46,946 nt of DNA, from positions 1 to 46,946 of the forward strand of contig CANJCQ010000029.1 of NCBI GenBank assembly GCA_947473355.1. Direction: 5' to 3'. A model generated the notes under the pieces. The model ran no database searches, was not told the origin of the DNA, and was given only the letters and a program-made list of their open reading frames with translations. This DNA comes from Sphingomonadaceae bacterium. GTDB lineage: Bacteria > Pseudomonadota > Alphaproteobacteria > Sphingomonadales > Sphingomonadaceae. A program made the translations under genes and the position numbers. This document shows, piece by piece, positions 37,505 through 46,801 of the stretch; within the stretch, counting starts at the first letter, position 1; the number at the start of each line of letters is the position of its first letter.

Positions 37505-39013
37505 TCAATCATACGCGCTATCCCCGCGCTCCGCTTCAGCGAGATCGGAGAACTTGGTGATCCGCGATTCGAAGCGCAGCCGCACCTTGCCGGTCGAGCC
37601 GTGGCGCTGCTTGGCGACGATCAGTTCGGCCAGGCCATAGACCCGCTCCATCTCCTCGCGCCACTTGTCGTGCATTTCGTGGGTCTTGGCATCGTCGCCG
37701 TCGACTGGCTGTTTGGGCTCCTTTGCGGCCTGATAATAGTCCTCGCGGTAGACGAACCAGACCATGTCGGCGTCCTGCTCGATCGAGCCCGATTCGCGCA
37801 GGTCCGAGAGCATCGGGCGCTTGTCTTCCCGGCTTTCGACTGCGCGGCTGAGCTGTGACAGCGCGATCACCGGCACGCCAAGCTCCTTGGCAAGCGTCTT
37901 GAGGCCGCGGCTGATCTCGGAGATTTCGTTGACCCGGTTGTCATTCGCCCGGCCGGTGCCTTGCAGCAACTGGAGATAGTCGACGACAATCAGGCCAATG
38001 TTGTGCCGCCGCTTGAGTCGCCGCGCGCGCGCCCGCAGCGCGGCGATGGAAAGCGCCGGGGTGTCGTCAATGTAGAGCGGCAGTTCGGCGAGCGTCTGGC
38101 TCGCGAAAGACAGCTTCTGGAAATCCTCGCGGCTGATCTTGCCCATGCGCAACGCTTCAGAGCTGATGCCGGACTGTTCGGCGAGGATACGCGTGGCGAG
38201 CTGGTCGGCGCTCATTTCGAGGCTGAAGAAGGCTGTGGCAGCGCCAACCGACTTTTCCGGCTCGATGCCGTCGGCTAGGTCGCTAAGCAGTCGCCTTGCG
38301 GCATTGAAGGCAATGTTGGTGGCGAGCGCGGTCTTGCCCATGCCGGGGCGCCCGGCCAGAATGATCAGATCGCTGTCGTGCAGGCCGCCAACCTTCTCGT
38401 TGATAGAGGTCATGCCGGTGGTCTTGCCGGCAATATGCCCGCCCGAATTGAGCGCCTTTTCGATCCCCATGATCGCGGTGCGAGTGGCCATGTTGAAGCT
38501 TTGCGCCTCGGTCTGCGCGCCTGCCCCTTCGGCCACGGCATAAAGCGCGGCCTCAGCCAGTTCGATCTGATCGAGCGGGGCGACCGATTCGGAGGTATCG
38601 AGCGCGCCTTCGACCAGGCCCCGCCCGACGCTGACCAGTTCGCGCAGCAGGGCGAGATCATAGATCTGCTCGGCCAGCTCGCGCGGCGCGAGCAGGCCCT
38701 GACCATCGGCGGTCAGCCGGGCGAGATAGGTCAGCCCGCCCAGCTCCTTGATCGCCTCGTCGGCTTCGAAATAGGGTCGCAGCGTGACCGGGGTGACTAC
38801 TGCCTTGCGATCAAGCAGCTGGACGATCCGCTCGAAGATACGTGCGTGGACCGGCTCGAAAAAATGCGTGTGGTGCAGCGCCACCGGCAGTTCTTCGAGC
38901 ACCCGGTTGTCGATCAGCACCGCGCCGAGAAAGGCTGCTTCGGCCTCGATATTGGCTGGCAGCGCACGGATCATGGGCTCGGCAGGGCGGAGGAGGAGGG
39001 CTTCTTCAGGCAT
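37505..39013 (-). CDS. dnaB: Replicative DNA helicase
   Basis: Hexameric 5'-3' helicase of the replication fork. The 502-residue product has the N-terminal DnaB domain (PANIEAEAAFLGAVLIDNRV), a linker, and the RecA-like C-terminal domain with Walker A GRPGMGKT at 221-228, FFSLEMSADQLATRIL, Walker B LIVVDYLQLLQG, and ALSQLSRAVESREDKRPMLS followed by DLRESGSIEQDAD. It is of normal length with no intein. The ATG at 39013 lacks a clear SD; the internal ATG at 38974 is an alternative. It is divergent from the UPF0262 gene, with 155 bp between start codons. Confidence 0.97.
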   Translation of the reverse strand: MPEEALLLRPAEPMIRALPANIEAEAAFLGAVLIDNRVLEELPVALHHTHFFEPVHARIFERIVQLLDRKAVVTPVTLRPYFEADEAIKELGGLTYLARLTADGQGLLAPRELAEQIYDLALLRELVSVGRGLVEGALDTSESVAPLDQIELAEAALYAVAEGAGAQTEAQSFNMATRTAIMGIEKALNSGGHIAGKTTGMTSINEKVGGLHDSDLIILAGRPGMGKTALATNIAFNAARRLLSDLADGIEPEKSVGAATAFFSLEMSADQLATRILAEQSGISSEALRMGKISREDFQKLSFASQTLAELPLYIDDTPALSIAALRARARRLKRRHNIGLIVVDYLQLLQGTGRANDNRVNEISEISRGLKTLAKELGVPVIALSQLSRAVESREDKRPMLSDLRESGSIEQDADMVWFVYREDYYQAAKEPKQPVDGDDAKTHEMHDKWREEMERVYGLAELIVAKQRHGSTGKVRLRFESRITKFSDLAEAERGDSAYD

Positions 39014-39168
39014 GGATTGCGGACAATGCGCTGCGCGGTTGCGGACCGCAAGCCACTTGGTTCGAGCAATTTTTACACAGGGTGTGGATTGAACAATCCT
39101 GCCCGAGCCGCCCGGTGGGATCGAGATTATCTTGCCCGATCTTCCCGCATTTGCGAAGACTGGCTGCC

Positions 39169-39651
39169 ATGGCCGACCCGCGCATTTCCCATATCGAACT
39201 CGACGAGGCGACCATCCTGTGGCGCAATGCCGATATTGAGCAGGAACGGCGGGTTGCGATCTATGATCTGATCGAGGAAAATGTGTTCAAGCCCTGCCGC
39301 GCTTTTGCTGCGGGCTATGAAGGGCCTTACCGGCTGGGGCTGTCGGTGCACGACGGGCGGCTGGCGATGGAGATTTCCGACGATAGCGGCATGCATCTTG
39401 AATCCATAGTGCTGGGTCTGGGCCGCTTCCGCCGCCCGATCCGCGAGTATTTCGCGATCTGTGACAGCTATTATCAGGCGATCCGCAAAGCCACGGCCAG
39501 CGAGATCGAAACCATCGACATGGCCCGGCGCGGCGTGCACAACGAAGCGGCAGACATGCTGCTGGAGCGACTCGACGGAAAGGTGGAAACTGATTTCGCC
39601 ACCGTCCGCCGCCTCTTTACGCTGATCTGCGTGCTCCATATCAGGGGCTGA
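39169..39651 (+). CDS. UPF0262 family protein
   Basis: 160 residues, matching the small alphaproteobacterial family UPF0262 as I remember it: ISHIELDEATILWRNADIEQ, ERRVAIYDLIEENVF, LSVHDGRLAMEI, then GRFRRPIREYFAICDSYYQA and a C-terminal FATVRRLFTLICVLHIRG. The function of the family is unknown. The ATG at 39169 starts MADPRISH; upstream in-frame sequence is not family-like. It heads a short plus-strand series with the GH25-like gene (23 bp later) and cytidine deaminase. Confidence 0.88.
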   Translation: MADPRISHIELDEATILWRNADIEQERRVAIYDLIEENVFKPCRAFAAGYEGPYRLGLSVHDGRLAMEISDDSGMHLESIVLGLGRFRRPIREYFAICDSYYQAIRKATASEIETIDMARRGVHNEAADMLLERLDGKVETDFATVRRLFTLICVLHIRG

Positions 39652-39674
39652 GGGAAGCGGGCGCAAGGCATAGC

Positions 39675-40376
39675 ATGGCACGACGCAGGACAAGCAGCCG
39701 CACACAGCTGCGCTGGCTGGGCGCGATTCTGCTGATCGTGCTGATCGCAGCCGTGGCTGGATGGTGGCATTTGCGCCATTGGCAGCCGAACCGTTCGTCC
39801 TATCCGGTCCAGGGCATCGAGATCAGCGCAGTGGACGGCAAGGTTGACTGGCGCGCAGTCAAGGCAATCGGGGCCGATTTTGCCTACATCGACGCCAGCG
39901 CCAGCGCCTTTGCCCGCGACCCTTCGTTTGCCCGCAATCTGGTGGAAGCCCGTGCGGCGAAGCTCCAGGTCGGAGCGGTGCACCGCTACGATCCCTGCCA
40001 GCCAGCTGAAAGGCAGGCGGCGAATTTCATCACCGTAGTGCCGCGCGAAGCAGCGCTTTTGCCCCCGGCGGTCGAGCTTGATATGCTGGCGGAGAACTGC
40101 CCGCTCAAGGTCGGCGATGCCAAAGTGGAAAGCGAGCTGATGACTTTCGTCAACGAGGTTGAAACCCACACCGGCAAGGCCATGATCCTCAAGCTCTCCA
40201 GCACGTTCGAACAGCGCTATCACATCGCCCATGCCATCGATCGCAACCTGTGGCTGGAGCGTGATCGCTATCAACCCGACTATGCAGGCAGGCCCTGGAC
40301 CATGTGGACCGCCAACTCGGGGCTCGAAAACGAGGCAGGCAGCCGCGCGCTGCGCTGGATCGTGGTGCAGCCGTGA
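39675..40376 (+). CDS. GH25-like (lysozyme-fold) membrane-anchored protein
   Basis: 233 residues: a basic N-terminus, one membrane helix (LGAILLIVLIAAVAGWW), then a glycoside hydrolase family 25 fold. VQGIEISAVDGKVDW and GADFAYIDASAS correspond to the family strand where an Asp is usual (GIDVS), with Glu here, and PPAVELDML holds the Asp-x-Glu-like region. It may cut peptidoglycan from the periplasmic side, but the first acidic residue is changed, so activity is uncertain. Its TGA overlaps the GTG start of cytidine deaminase. Confidence 0.78.
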   Translation: MARRRTSSRTQLRWLGAILLIVLIAAVAGWWHLRHWQPNRSSYPVQGIEISAVDGKVDWRAVKAIGADFAYIDASASAFARDPSFARNLVEARAAKLQVGAVHRYDPCQPAERQAANFITVVPREAALLPPAVELDMLAENCPLKVGDAKVESELMTFVNEVETHTGKAMILKLSSTFEQRYHIAHAIDRNLWLERDRYQPDYAGRPWTMWTANSGLENEAGSRALRWIVVQP

Positions 40377-40813
40377 GCGCGCCTGACCGTGACACGCTTT
40401 TGGCAGCGGCACAGGCCGCCGCAACCTTGGCCTATGCCCCCTATTCCCGCTTCCATGTCGGCGCTGCGCTGGAGTTTGCCGATGGCAGTGTTGTCACCGG
40501 CAGCAATGTCGAGAATGCGAGCTATGGCCTGACCCTGTGCGCTGAAACCGTCGCGGCAGCGCGGGCGATGAATGACGGCAGGCGGGGCGGCCTGGTTGCC
40601 GTGGCTATCGTCGGTGGCAGCGCCAACAGCAAGCCGGGCGATGTGCAGGCCCCGGTCACCCCTTGTGGCCGCTGCCGCCAGGTGCTGGCCGAGCTCGCCA
40701 GCCTTGACCATGCCGACCCGGTCGTGTGGTGCGGCGGTGGCGAAGAAGTTCTGGAATTGCGCCTGTCGGCGCTGCTGCCCTATGCCTTCGGCCCGACTAA
40801 CCTACAGGGATAA
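40373..40813 (+). CDS. cdd: Cytidine deaminase
   Basis: Zinc enzyme that deaminates cytidine and deoxycytidine to uridine in pyrimidine salvage. From the GTG at 40373 the 146-residue product shows substrate-binding NVENASYG, the zinc and catalytic motif CAE (Cys56, Glu58) and PCGRC (Cys98, Cys101). The length fits the homotetrameric class. The GTG overlaps the preceding stop (GTGA), indicating coupled translation. An in-frame ATG farther upstream at 40304 would lie inside the GH25-like gene and was rejected. Confidence 0.93.
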   Translation: MSAPDRDTLLAAAQAAATLAYAPYSRFHVGAALEFADGSVVTGSNVENASYGLTLCAETVAAARAMNDGRRGGLVAVAIVGGSANSKPGDVQAPVTPCGRCRQVLAELASLDHADPVVWCGGGEEVLELRLSALLPYAFGPTNLQG

Positions 40814-40879
40814 TCATCAGGGTTAACGCGATCATAAGGGTTGCCCCCTAGTGACGAAGTGTAAGTCACTGCGGGCGCC

Positions 40880-41908
40880 ATGATCAGAACCAAGACCACT
40901 TTCATTGTCGGTGCCGGTGCCAGCTGCGAATTGCAGATGCCCAGCGGCCCCGAGCTTGTCACCCGTATAGCCCAGTCGCTCGATTTCGAGCGCTATGGCG
41001 CCGATCTGCAGACCCGCGACTCGGTTTTGCTGATGCAGTATCTCGGCAAGGCTGCGAGCCGCGTTGCGGGCGGCGAGCAGGCGATGAATGCTGCCGCATT
41101 GCGCCTGCGCACTGCCGCAAAGCTGGGCGGGTCGATTGACTCGATCCTCGAACAGCACAGCAATGACCAGATGGTGCTGACATGCGGCAAGCTGGCGATT
41201 GTCCACTTCATCAGCCAGGCCGAATCCAAATCAACCCTCCGCCTGAGCCCTCGCGTCGAAGGCGATCTGCCGATGCAGGGTACGGACACCTGACTTTATC
41301 AGCTCGCCCGCCTGGTCACCATGGGCGTGCCGCGAATGCAGGCCGAAAAGTGTCTCGACGATCTCTCGATCATTTCCTTCAACTATGATCGCTCGATCGA
41401 GCATTTCCTGCCACATGCCTTTGTCATGGCTTTCGGCATGACCCTGCAAGAAGCGCAGCGGCTGGTCGGCGCAAAGCTCAAGGTGCTGCGTCCCTATGGC
41501 GGGATCGGGCGCTTGCCGTGGCAGCCGGGCGATAGCCCCGATCTTGAATGGGGCACGGAAAACCCCTGGAACATTCACAATATCGCCGGGCAGATTTTCA
41601 CACTCAGCGAAAGGCAGAACAATCGCCAGCTGATCATGGATCTGCACAATTCGGTGGCCACGGCAAAACGGCTGGTGATGCTCGGATTTGGCTTCCAGCC
41701 GCAAAATGTCGATCTGCTGTTCGATCGCGGGCTGTCGCATCAGCCCGAAGTGCTGATGACCTTGTTCGAGATGGCAGCGACCAACCGCAATGCCGTGATC
41801 AAGACGATCAAGCGCAAGGCCGGGCTGGAAAAGGACGATTTGCTGAGCGTCATGACCGCGCGGTGCTTCGAGCTGATGCGCGATTACTCGATGATGCTGG
41901 AGAGCTGA
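40880..41908 (+). pseudogene. SIR2-like domain protein gene with in-frame TGA
   Basis: The first 137 codons encode a SIR2-type nucleotide-binding start (TTFIVGAGASCELQMPSG). The frame then hits TGA at 41291-41293 in the context GTDT-stop-LYQLARL, where a Trp codon (TGG) would restore a smooth sequence. The same frame runs on for 204 codons with SIISFNYDRSIEHFLP, RPYGGIGRLPW and VMLGFGFQPQN, ending at 41906-41908. Read through, it would be 342 residues. SIR2-like proteins of this kind bind NAD and some work in phage defence; no partner gene is nearby. A sequencing error cannot be excluded. The downstream part has its own ATG at 41321. Confidence 0.85.
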
Positions 41909-42041
41909 GCGGGCCTTGCCACTGGCGGGCCCACTTGTTTCAGATCGGGATTTGGCGGAGTTGCATTGGCGAGTCGATTGACTTCGCCGTGCCTCGGGTC
42001 AAAGAGGCGGAACAAGTCCACCTAGACGGAATCAAGCAGCC

Positions 42042-42713
42042 ATGAAACCTATGCTCAAACTGACCTGTCTCGCCGCCCTTGCGTCAGCCCTGTCCCCGCT
42101 TGCGGCGCTTGCCGCCGCGCCTGCGACATCAGCAGCTGCCGCGCCTGAGCCTGTGATGGTTCAGGGGATGGGCATTGCCAACCTTGATGCGATTGTCGTC
42201 AATTCGCGCGCCTTCCAGTCGGCCCAGCAGCAGCGCAACATTGTCTACAAGACACAGATCGATGCGGCGAATGCGCGCAGCCAGGCGATCAATGCCGAGC
42301 TCAAGGTGATGGTCGACAAGTTCAATCGCGACAAGTCGGCGGCAGGAGCCGGCCAGGAGGAATTGCAGCAGCAGGCGCAAGCCATTCAGGCCTCGCAGCA
42401 ATATGGCCAGCAGGAAGTGAACCGGATCCTCGAACCAGTTGCCCAGTCCGATGCCTATGTCAACGAGCAGATCCGCGACAAGCTTGATCCGGCAATCAAG
42501 TCGGCAATGGCCAAGACGCGCGTCTCGATCGTGTTCACGCCAAACCAGGTTATCGGTTTCAACAACGCCTATAATCTCAGCCCGGCCATCCTGACCGAGC
42601 TCAATGCGCTGATCCCGACGGTGAATATCAAGCCGCCGGCCGGCTGGGAGCCGCTCGCTGTTCGCCAGCAACGCGCTCCGCAGCAGGTTCAGACGCCGGG
42701 CAACGGCAGGTAG
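42042..42713 (+). CDS. OmpH/Skp-like periplasmic protein
   Basis: 223 residues with a signal peptide (LAALASALSPLAALAA) and a long helical region (YKTQIDAANARSQAINAELK, then EELQQQAQAIQASQQYGQQE) followed by a C-terminal AILTELNALIPTV. The layout matches OmpH/Skp family chaperones that hold unfolded outer-membrane proteins, here with an extended Pro/Gln-rich tail. It is not next to bamA or lpxD, the usual neighbours of skp, so it may be a second copy. It is convergent with the M14 peptidase gene, 3 bp apart. Confidence 0.82.
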   Translation: MKPMLKLTCLAALASALSPLAALAAAPATSAAAAPEPVMVQGMGIANLDAIVVNSRAFQSAQQQRNIVYKTQIDAANARSQAINAELKVMVDKFNRDKSAAGAGQEELQQQAQAIQASQQYGQQEVNRILEPVAQSDAYVNEQIRDKLDPAIKSAMAKTRVSIVFTPNQVIGFNNAYNLSPAILTELNALIPTVNIKPPAGWEPLAVRQQRAPQQVQTPGNGR

Positions 42714-42716
42714 GCG

Positions 42717-43862
42717 TTAGTCATCCAGCCATTCGGCCAGCGCCGCGAGACAATCACGGGCCAGCAATTTGCTGCGCTCCGGGCTCCAGCCCTGCTTCGC
42801 GCAGGGCAGGTCGTCATGGTCCTTGAACGGCATTTCGAGCGTCATGGTTACGGCTCCGAAGCGCTCGGCGAGCTGGCTGGTGGCCATGGTGACATTGCCT
42901 TTGCCGGGTGAAGCGATGGGATAACCACGTTTGGTCTGGAAATCGGCAGTGCGGCGTTCGAGGATCGCTTTGTAGCGTTTGAAGTGTTCAAGCTGCTCGG
43001 GCTTCAACGATGGAATGCCCTCGAAACCTGCAAGAAACACAGCCGGGATGGCCTCGTCACCGTGGATGTCCATCGCGAAATGGAGGCCGCTTGCATCCAT
43101 GGCATTGCGGATCGCCAGCACTTCGGGCGAACGCTCGATGCCGGGCGCGGCCCATTCGCGGTTGAGATTTATGCCTGCGGCATTGGTGCGCAGATGCCCC
43201 CGGCACGAGCCATCGGGATTGCAGTTTGGCACCACGTGCAGGCGGCATTGCGATCGCAAAACCCGGCCGACTGGATCGGCGGGATCGGTCAGGCATTCGA
43301 GCGCGCCTTCCATCCACCATTCCGCCATGCTCTCGCCGGGATGCTGGCGAGCGATCAGCCAGACTTGCCTGTCGCCGTCACCCATTTCGAGGCAATCGAT
43401 CGGCTGGCCTTCGATGCTTTGCCCCAGACACATGTAATCGACGCCATCGGCCATGGCTGCCTCGGCGACCAGATCGTGGTGGCGTTCGATTGAATAGGGG
43501 GCAAAATAGGCGAACCAGGCTATATCGCTGGCGGGCGTGTAGCGGATCGTAAGCGTGCCGCTATCCGCTGTTTGGTCCCATTCGGTTTCAGCCCGGCCCC
43601 AATATTGCCGGTCTTCCGAAACGCAGGCGCGATAGTTCGTCCAGCCACCGGGATAGGCGGCCGCATTGAGCCCGGTCAGCCGCAAGACCAGTTCACGGCC
43701 CTTTGCGCCCGAGACGCGAAAATGGAACCACTGGAAGAATTCGGAATGACGGTCCTTGCGGATCGCCAGCCGCGCTTCGCTGCCACTGACAGAAAGGACT
43801 TCGATATTGCCGGAATCGAACGCGGCCGAAATCTGTATGGGGGGGATCTGAATGTCAGTCAT
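42717..43862 (-). CDS. M14-family zinc carboxypeptidase (cytosolic type)
   Basis: 381 residues with an N-terminal beta domain typical of cytosolic carboxypeptidase-like proteins ([19 protein letters not shown]) and an M14 catalytic domain. Zinc ligands are HPGE (His174, Glu177) and His267 in [18 protein letters not shown] and the substrate-binding NLNREW follow family pattern, and EMPFKD carries the likely catalytic Glu. No signal peptide is seen, so it is probably cytoplasmic. The ATG at 43862 overlaps the stop of the lipoprotein gene (ATGA), so the two are coupled. Confidence 0.88.
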   Translation of the reverse strand: MTDIQIPPIQISAAFDSGNIEVLSVSGSEARLAIRKDRHSEFFQWFHFRVSGAKGRELVLRLTGLNAAAYPGGWTNYRACVSEDRQYWGRAETEWDQTADSGTLTIRYTPASDIAWFAYFAPYSIERHHDLVAEAAMADGVDYMCLGQSIEGQPIDCLEMGDGDRQVWLIARQHPGESMAEWWMEGALECLTDPADPVGRVLRSQCRLHVVPNCNPDGSCRGHLRTNAAGINLNREWAAPGIERSPEVLAIRNAMDASGLHFAMDIHGDEAIPAVFLAGFEGIPSLKPEQLEHFKRYKAILERRTADFQTKRGYPIASPGKGNVTMATSQLAERFGAVTMTLEMPFKDHDDLPCAKQGWSPERSKLLARDCLAALAEWLDD

Positions 43863-44446
43863 TGCACCTGGATAGTTTCGCCGGAGCTTCCGGGGAAGCC
43901 CTTGAACAGCGCTTCGGCCAGTTTGGCCGCGCCGAGCTGGGTTGTGGCGAGCGGCGATGCGGCGCGGACAGTGAAGCTCGCCTTGCCTTCCCACAGCGCC
44001 TTGCCGCTGGCGCGGTCCCTGATGGTGACGCCGAGCAGGGTTTCGACCAAGGCTGGCGGCGGGCCGGAAAGATCAAGGCCGATACCCAGACCGACTCCCG
44101 AACCATATGTGCCGGTGGAACCGCCAACCCCGACCGAAACAGGCCCGCGCGCGCGTTCGGGGCGGAAGGAGCGGCGCTCGATACGCAGCACTGCGACTTG
44201 CGGGCTGGAGCCTGCCCCAGAGGCCGCGCTATAACCCAGCAGGCTTAGCTGCCGCGACACCGCGCCTGCATAGCTGCCGAATTCCAGGCTATTGCCGTCC
44301 TGCCCTGCCGCTGGTTCGATCGCGATGACGCCGCGCCCCAGTCCGGCCAGTTCGGGCACATGGAAGCGGGTTACCTCCACCGGTCCGACCGGTGCGACGC
44401 AACTGGCAAGAGTCAGGACGGCAAGCGCGGCAAACAGCCTCTTCAT
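43859..44446 (-). CDS. DUF4136-type lipoprotein
   Basis: 195 residues from ATG 44446: signal [16 protein letters not shown] with lipobox LASC, then a domain like DUF4136 ([20 protein letters not shown], a Gly-rich loop [20 protein letters not shown], and [19 protein letters not shown]). It is predicted to sit in the outer membrane facing the periplasm. The upstream in-frame ATG at 44518 gives a poor signal and was rejected. Its stop overlaps the start of the M14 peptidase gene; why a lipoprotein is coupled to a cytosolic peptidase is not clear. Confidence 0.78.
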   Translation of the reverse strand: MKRLFAALAVLTLASCVAPVGPVEVTRFHVPELAGLGRGVIAIEPAAGQDGNSLEFGSYAGAVSRQLSLLGYSAASGAGSSPQVAVLRIERRSFRPERARGPVSVGVGGSTGTYGSGVGLGIGLDLSGPPPALVETLLGVTIRDRASGKALWEGKASFTVRAASPLATTQLGAAKLAEALFKGFPGSSGETIQVQ

Positions 44447-44677
44447 CGATAGGTCTCCGCAGGGCAGGCAGGATTCTGGACCCTCGCACTTGCTCTGGCA
44501 AGCCCGGTTAAACGCCACCGCATTGCCCGGATGTTAACCGTTTTTCTGTAGCGCCTCATGCTGTTATGAACGGCAAACTCCCCATACTCGTCACCGGCGG
44601 CGCCGGTTATATTGGCAGCCACGCAGTGCTGGCCTTGCAGGATGCAGGCTGGCCGGTCGCAGTGATCGACAACCTGA

Positions 44678-45608
44678 GAGCCCGATCCAAAAGTTGTTGA
44701 GCAATACCAGCATCTTGTGATTCAACCGCCTTTGTCGAGAAGATGGAGGAACCGATGGGATGGACTGGTATTGCTCGGAGCGAGCATAATCGGGATTGCT
44801 TGCGATATCCAAGCGATTTGACCGAGCGCGAATGGGTGGTCACCGCGCCGTTCATCCCGCCTGCAAAGTCTGGTGGGCGGCGGCGCACGACAGACATGCG
44901 CGAGGTCGTGAATGCGCTGCTTTACGTTGCATCGAGCGGTGGTGCGTGGCGGATGCTGCCCAAATGCTTCCCGCCGGTCTCGACTGTGCGCCGATATTTC
45001 TACGCTTGGCGGAACGCCGGATTGTTCGAGACGATCAACACCTTGCTGGTGATGAACCTGCGCGAAATTGAAGGGCGCGAAGCCTCGCCGACGGCCGGGG
45101 TGATCGATAGCCAAAGCGTCAAAACCACCGAGAGTGGTGGAGTTTGGGGCTATGACGCGGGCAAGAAAATCAGAGGGCGAAAGCGCCATATCGTTACCGA
45201 CACCTGCGGATTTCTGATCTTCATTCTCGTCCACACCGCCGATGTTCAGGACCGCGATGGCGCGGTCGATGTGCTCAAAGCGGTGCGTTTTCGCTTCCCC
45301 TGGCTGCGCCATATATTCGCCGATGGCGGCTACGCTGGAGACAAGCTCAGGGAGGCGCTCAGGGCTCACGGAAGCTGGACCATCGAAATCATCAAACGCT
45401 CCGACACCGCCAAAGGCTTCGTTCTCCTGCCACGCCGATGGGTGGTTGAGCGAACCTTTGCATGGCTGGGCCGGTGCAGACGATTGGCCAAAGACTGGGA
45501 GCGCACCATCGCTTCCTCAACCGCATGGGCGCACATAGCCTCAATACGAATGCTCACACGCCGTACCGCAAGATATTGTTATGCATGATCAACTTTTGAA
45601 TCGGGCTC
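44678..45608 (+). mobile_element. Complete IS5-family element (IS427-like group), 931 bp
   Basis: Terminal inverted repeats GAGCCCGATCCAAAAGTTG (44678-44696) and its near-complement (45590-45608) match at 18 of 19 positions. A 3-bp direct repeat TGA flanks the element at 44675-44677 and 45609-45611, of the TNA type known for the IS427 group. It holds one intact transposase gene. Intact ends, an intact gene and a perfectly restorable target suggest a recent insertion. Confidence 0.95.
44755..45588 (+). CDS. IS5-family DDE transposase
   Basis: Transposase of the element in galE, 277 residues in a single frame. It has the N-terminal DUF4096-like part (YPSDLTEREWVVTAPFIPPA), MLPKCFPPVSTVRRYFYAW, then the DDE domain: VIDSQSVKTTESGG with the first Asp, HIFADGGYAGDKL with the second Asp, and WVVERTFAWLGRCRRLAKDW containing the Glu. 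All three catalytic residues are present. The ATG at 44755 is chosen because GGAGGA lies 4-5 bp upstream; ATG 44743 would add four residues. No frameshift is needed, unlike two-frame relatives. Confidence 0.93.
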   Translation: MGWTGIARSEHNRDCLRYPSDLTEREWVVTAPFIPPAKSGGRRRTTDMREVVNALLYVASSGGAWRMLPKCFPPVSTVRRYFYAWRNAGLFETINTLLVMNLREIEGREASPTAGVIDSQSVKTTESGGVWGYDAGKKIRGRKRHIVTDTCGFLIFILVHTADVQDRDGAVDVLKAVRFRFPWLRHIFADGGYAGDKLREALRAHGSWTIEIIKRSDTAKGFVLLPRRWVVERTFAWLGRCRRLAKDWERTIASSTAWAHIASIRMLTRRTARYCYA

Positions 45609-46601
45609 TGATCACCGGCTTTCGCTGGGCGGTGCCGCAAAGCGTGCCTTTCCACTTCGGCGACATCGAAGATTGCGACCTGATGGGGCACATCCTGAAA
45701 GCGCAGGGCATCGGCGCGATCATGCATTTCGCGGGGTCCGTCGTGGTGCCCGAATCGGTCGATGATCCGCTCAAATATTATCACAACAATACCGCCAAAA
45801 CGCGCGCCCTGCTGGAATCGGCGGTCTCGGCGGGAGTGAAGCATTTTATCTTCAGTTCGACCGCAGCGACCTATGGCATCCCCGACGTGTCGCCGGTCAG
45901 CGAAGACTGCCCGCAGCGCCCGATCAATCCCTATGGCATGTCGAAGCTGATGACCGAATACATGCTGGGCGATGTGGCCCGCGCGCATGACATCAACTTC
46001 TGCGCACTCCGCTATTTCAACGTTGCCGGCGCCGACCCGCATGGGCGCACCGGGCAATCGACGGCAGGGGCGACTCATCTGATCAAGGTTGCGGTCGAAG
46101 CGGCATTGGGCAAACGGGCCGGGGTCGATGTCTATGGCAGCGATTTTGCCACGCCAGACGGCACCGGAGTGCGCGATTACATCCACGTCAGCGATCTCGC
46201 TGCCGCGCATGTCCTGGCGCTCGATGCGCTGATCGCGGAGCCGGCGCGCTCGCTGACCATGAATTGCGGCTATGGGCGGGGCTTTTCGGTGCTCGAAGTT
46301 CTCGATGCGGTCGACCGTGTCGCTGGCGGGGCGATCCAGCGCCGCATGGGTGCGCGCCGGGCAGGTGATCCCGATTCGCTGATTTCGGACGTCAGCCGGA
46401 TCACGGCCATGCTTCCGTGGGTGCCGCGCCATGCCAATCTCGATACGATTGTCGGCCATGCGCTGGCCTGGGAGCGTAAACTAGGCGAAATCCGCGCTGC
46501 TGCTTGATCGGGGCGGCTTGACTTGCGCGCTTGTCCTTATGTTCAGCAAGGCATTTTCAGCTTCGTTTGAGTGCGTATCCGGCAATCCCTGAACTTCACT
46601 G

Positions 46602-46801
46602 TCAGACGGTATCGAAACGTGCAGTAGTATCGACAAATTGGCCATCAGGCTGGCAGTAGAAGGTTGTCTGTTTCGGCGCGGACCTGCCAATTTTTGCCCA
46701 ATTGGTCATCCTGTCCGTACCGAAGGTGAAACTGAGAAACACAGTTGTGCCGCTTGCCGTGCCACATGCAGTTGAATGCATGAAGTGATCGCCGAATATT
46801 A
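46602..46801 (-). pseudogene. C-terminal fragment of an unrecognised gene cut by an IS
   Basis: The minus strand is open from the IS-like border at about 46801 down to TGA at 46602-46604. It encodes FGDHFMHSTACGTASGTTVF, then LSFTFGTDRMTNWAKIGRSA, then PKQTTFYCQPDGQFVDTTAR and FDTV. The composition is balanced and protein-like, rich in Thr, Phe and Gly with two cysteines, suggesting a beta-rich domain end. The frame closes just inside the IS-like sequence (TAA 46817-46815), as expected if an insertion removed the front. An internal ATG (46781) would give 59 residues. I do not recognise the family; a chance frame remains possible. Confidence 0.45.

Larger units (their letters stand above)
44566..46507 (+). 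pseudogene. galE: UDP-glucose 4-epimerase gene split by an IS element
   Basis: The 5' piece (44566-44677) encodes MNGKLPILVTGGAGYIGSHA up to VIDNL; the 3' piece (45612-46507) continues ITGFRWAVPQSVPFHFGD through the catalytic NPYGMSK, the substrate region ALRYFNVAGADP, and the end. Removing 44678-45608 and one copy of the TGA duplication restores a 335-residue frame without any change (VIDNL-ITGFRW). GalE interconverts UDP-glucose and UDP-galactose for polysaccharide and lipopolysaccharide. As it stands, the 5' piece stops at TGA in the IS, and the 3' piece could only start inside the IS (ATG 45581) and would lack the NAD-binding N-terminus, so function is lost. Confidence 0.95.

Noticed and set aside
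40374..40376. Frameshift between the GH25-like gene and cytidine deaminase
   Set aside because: The overlap GTGA is an ordinary coupled start, and both proteins are complete.
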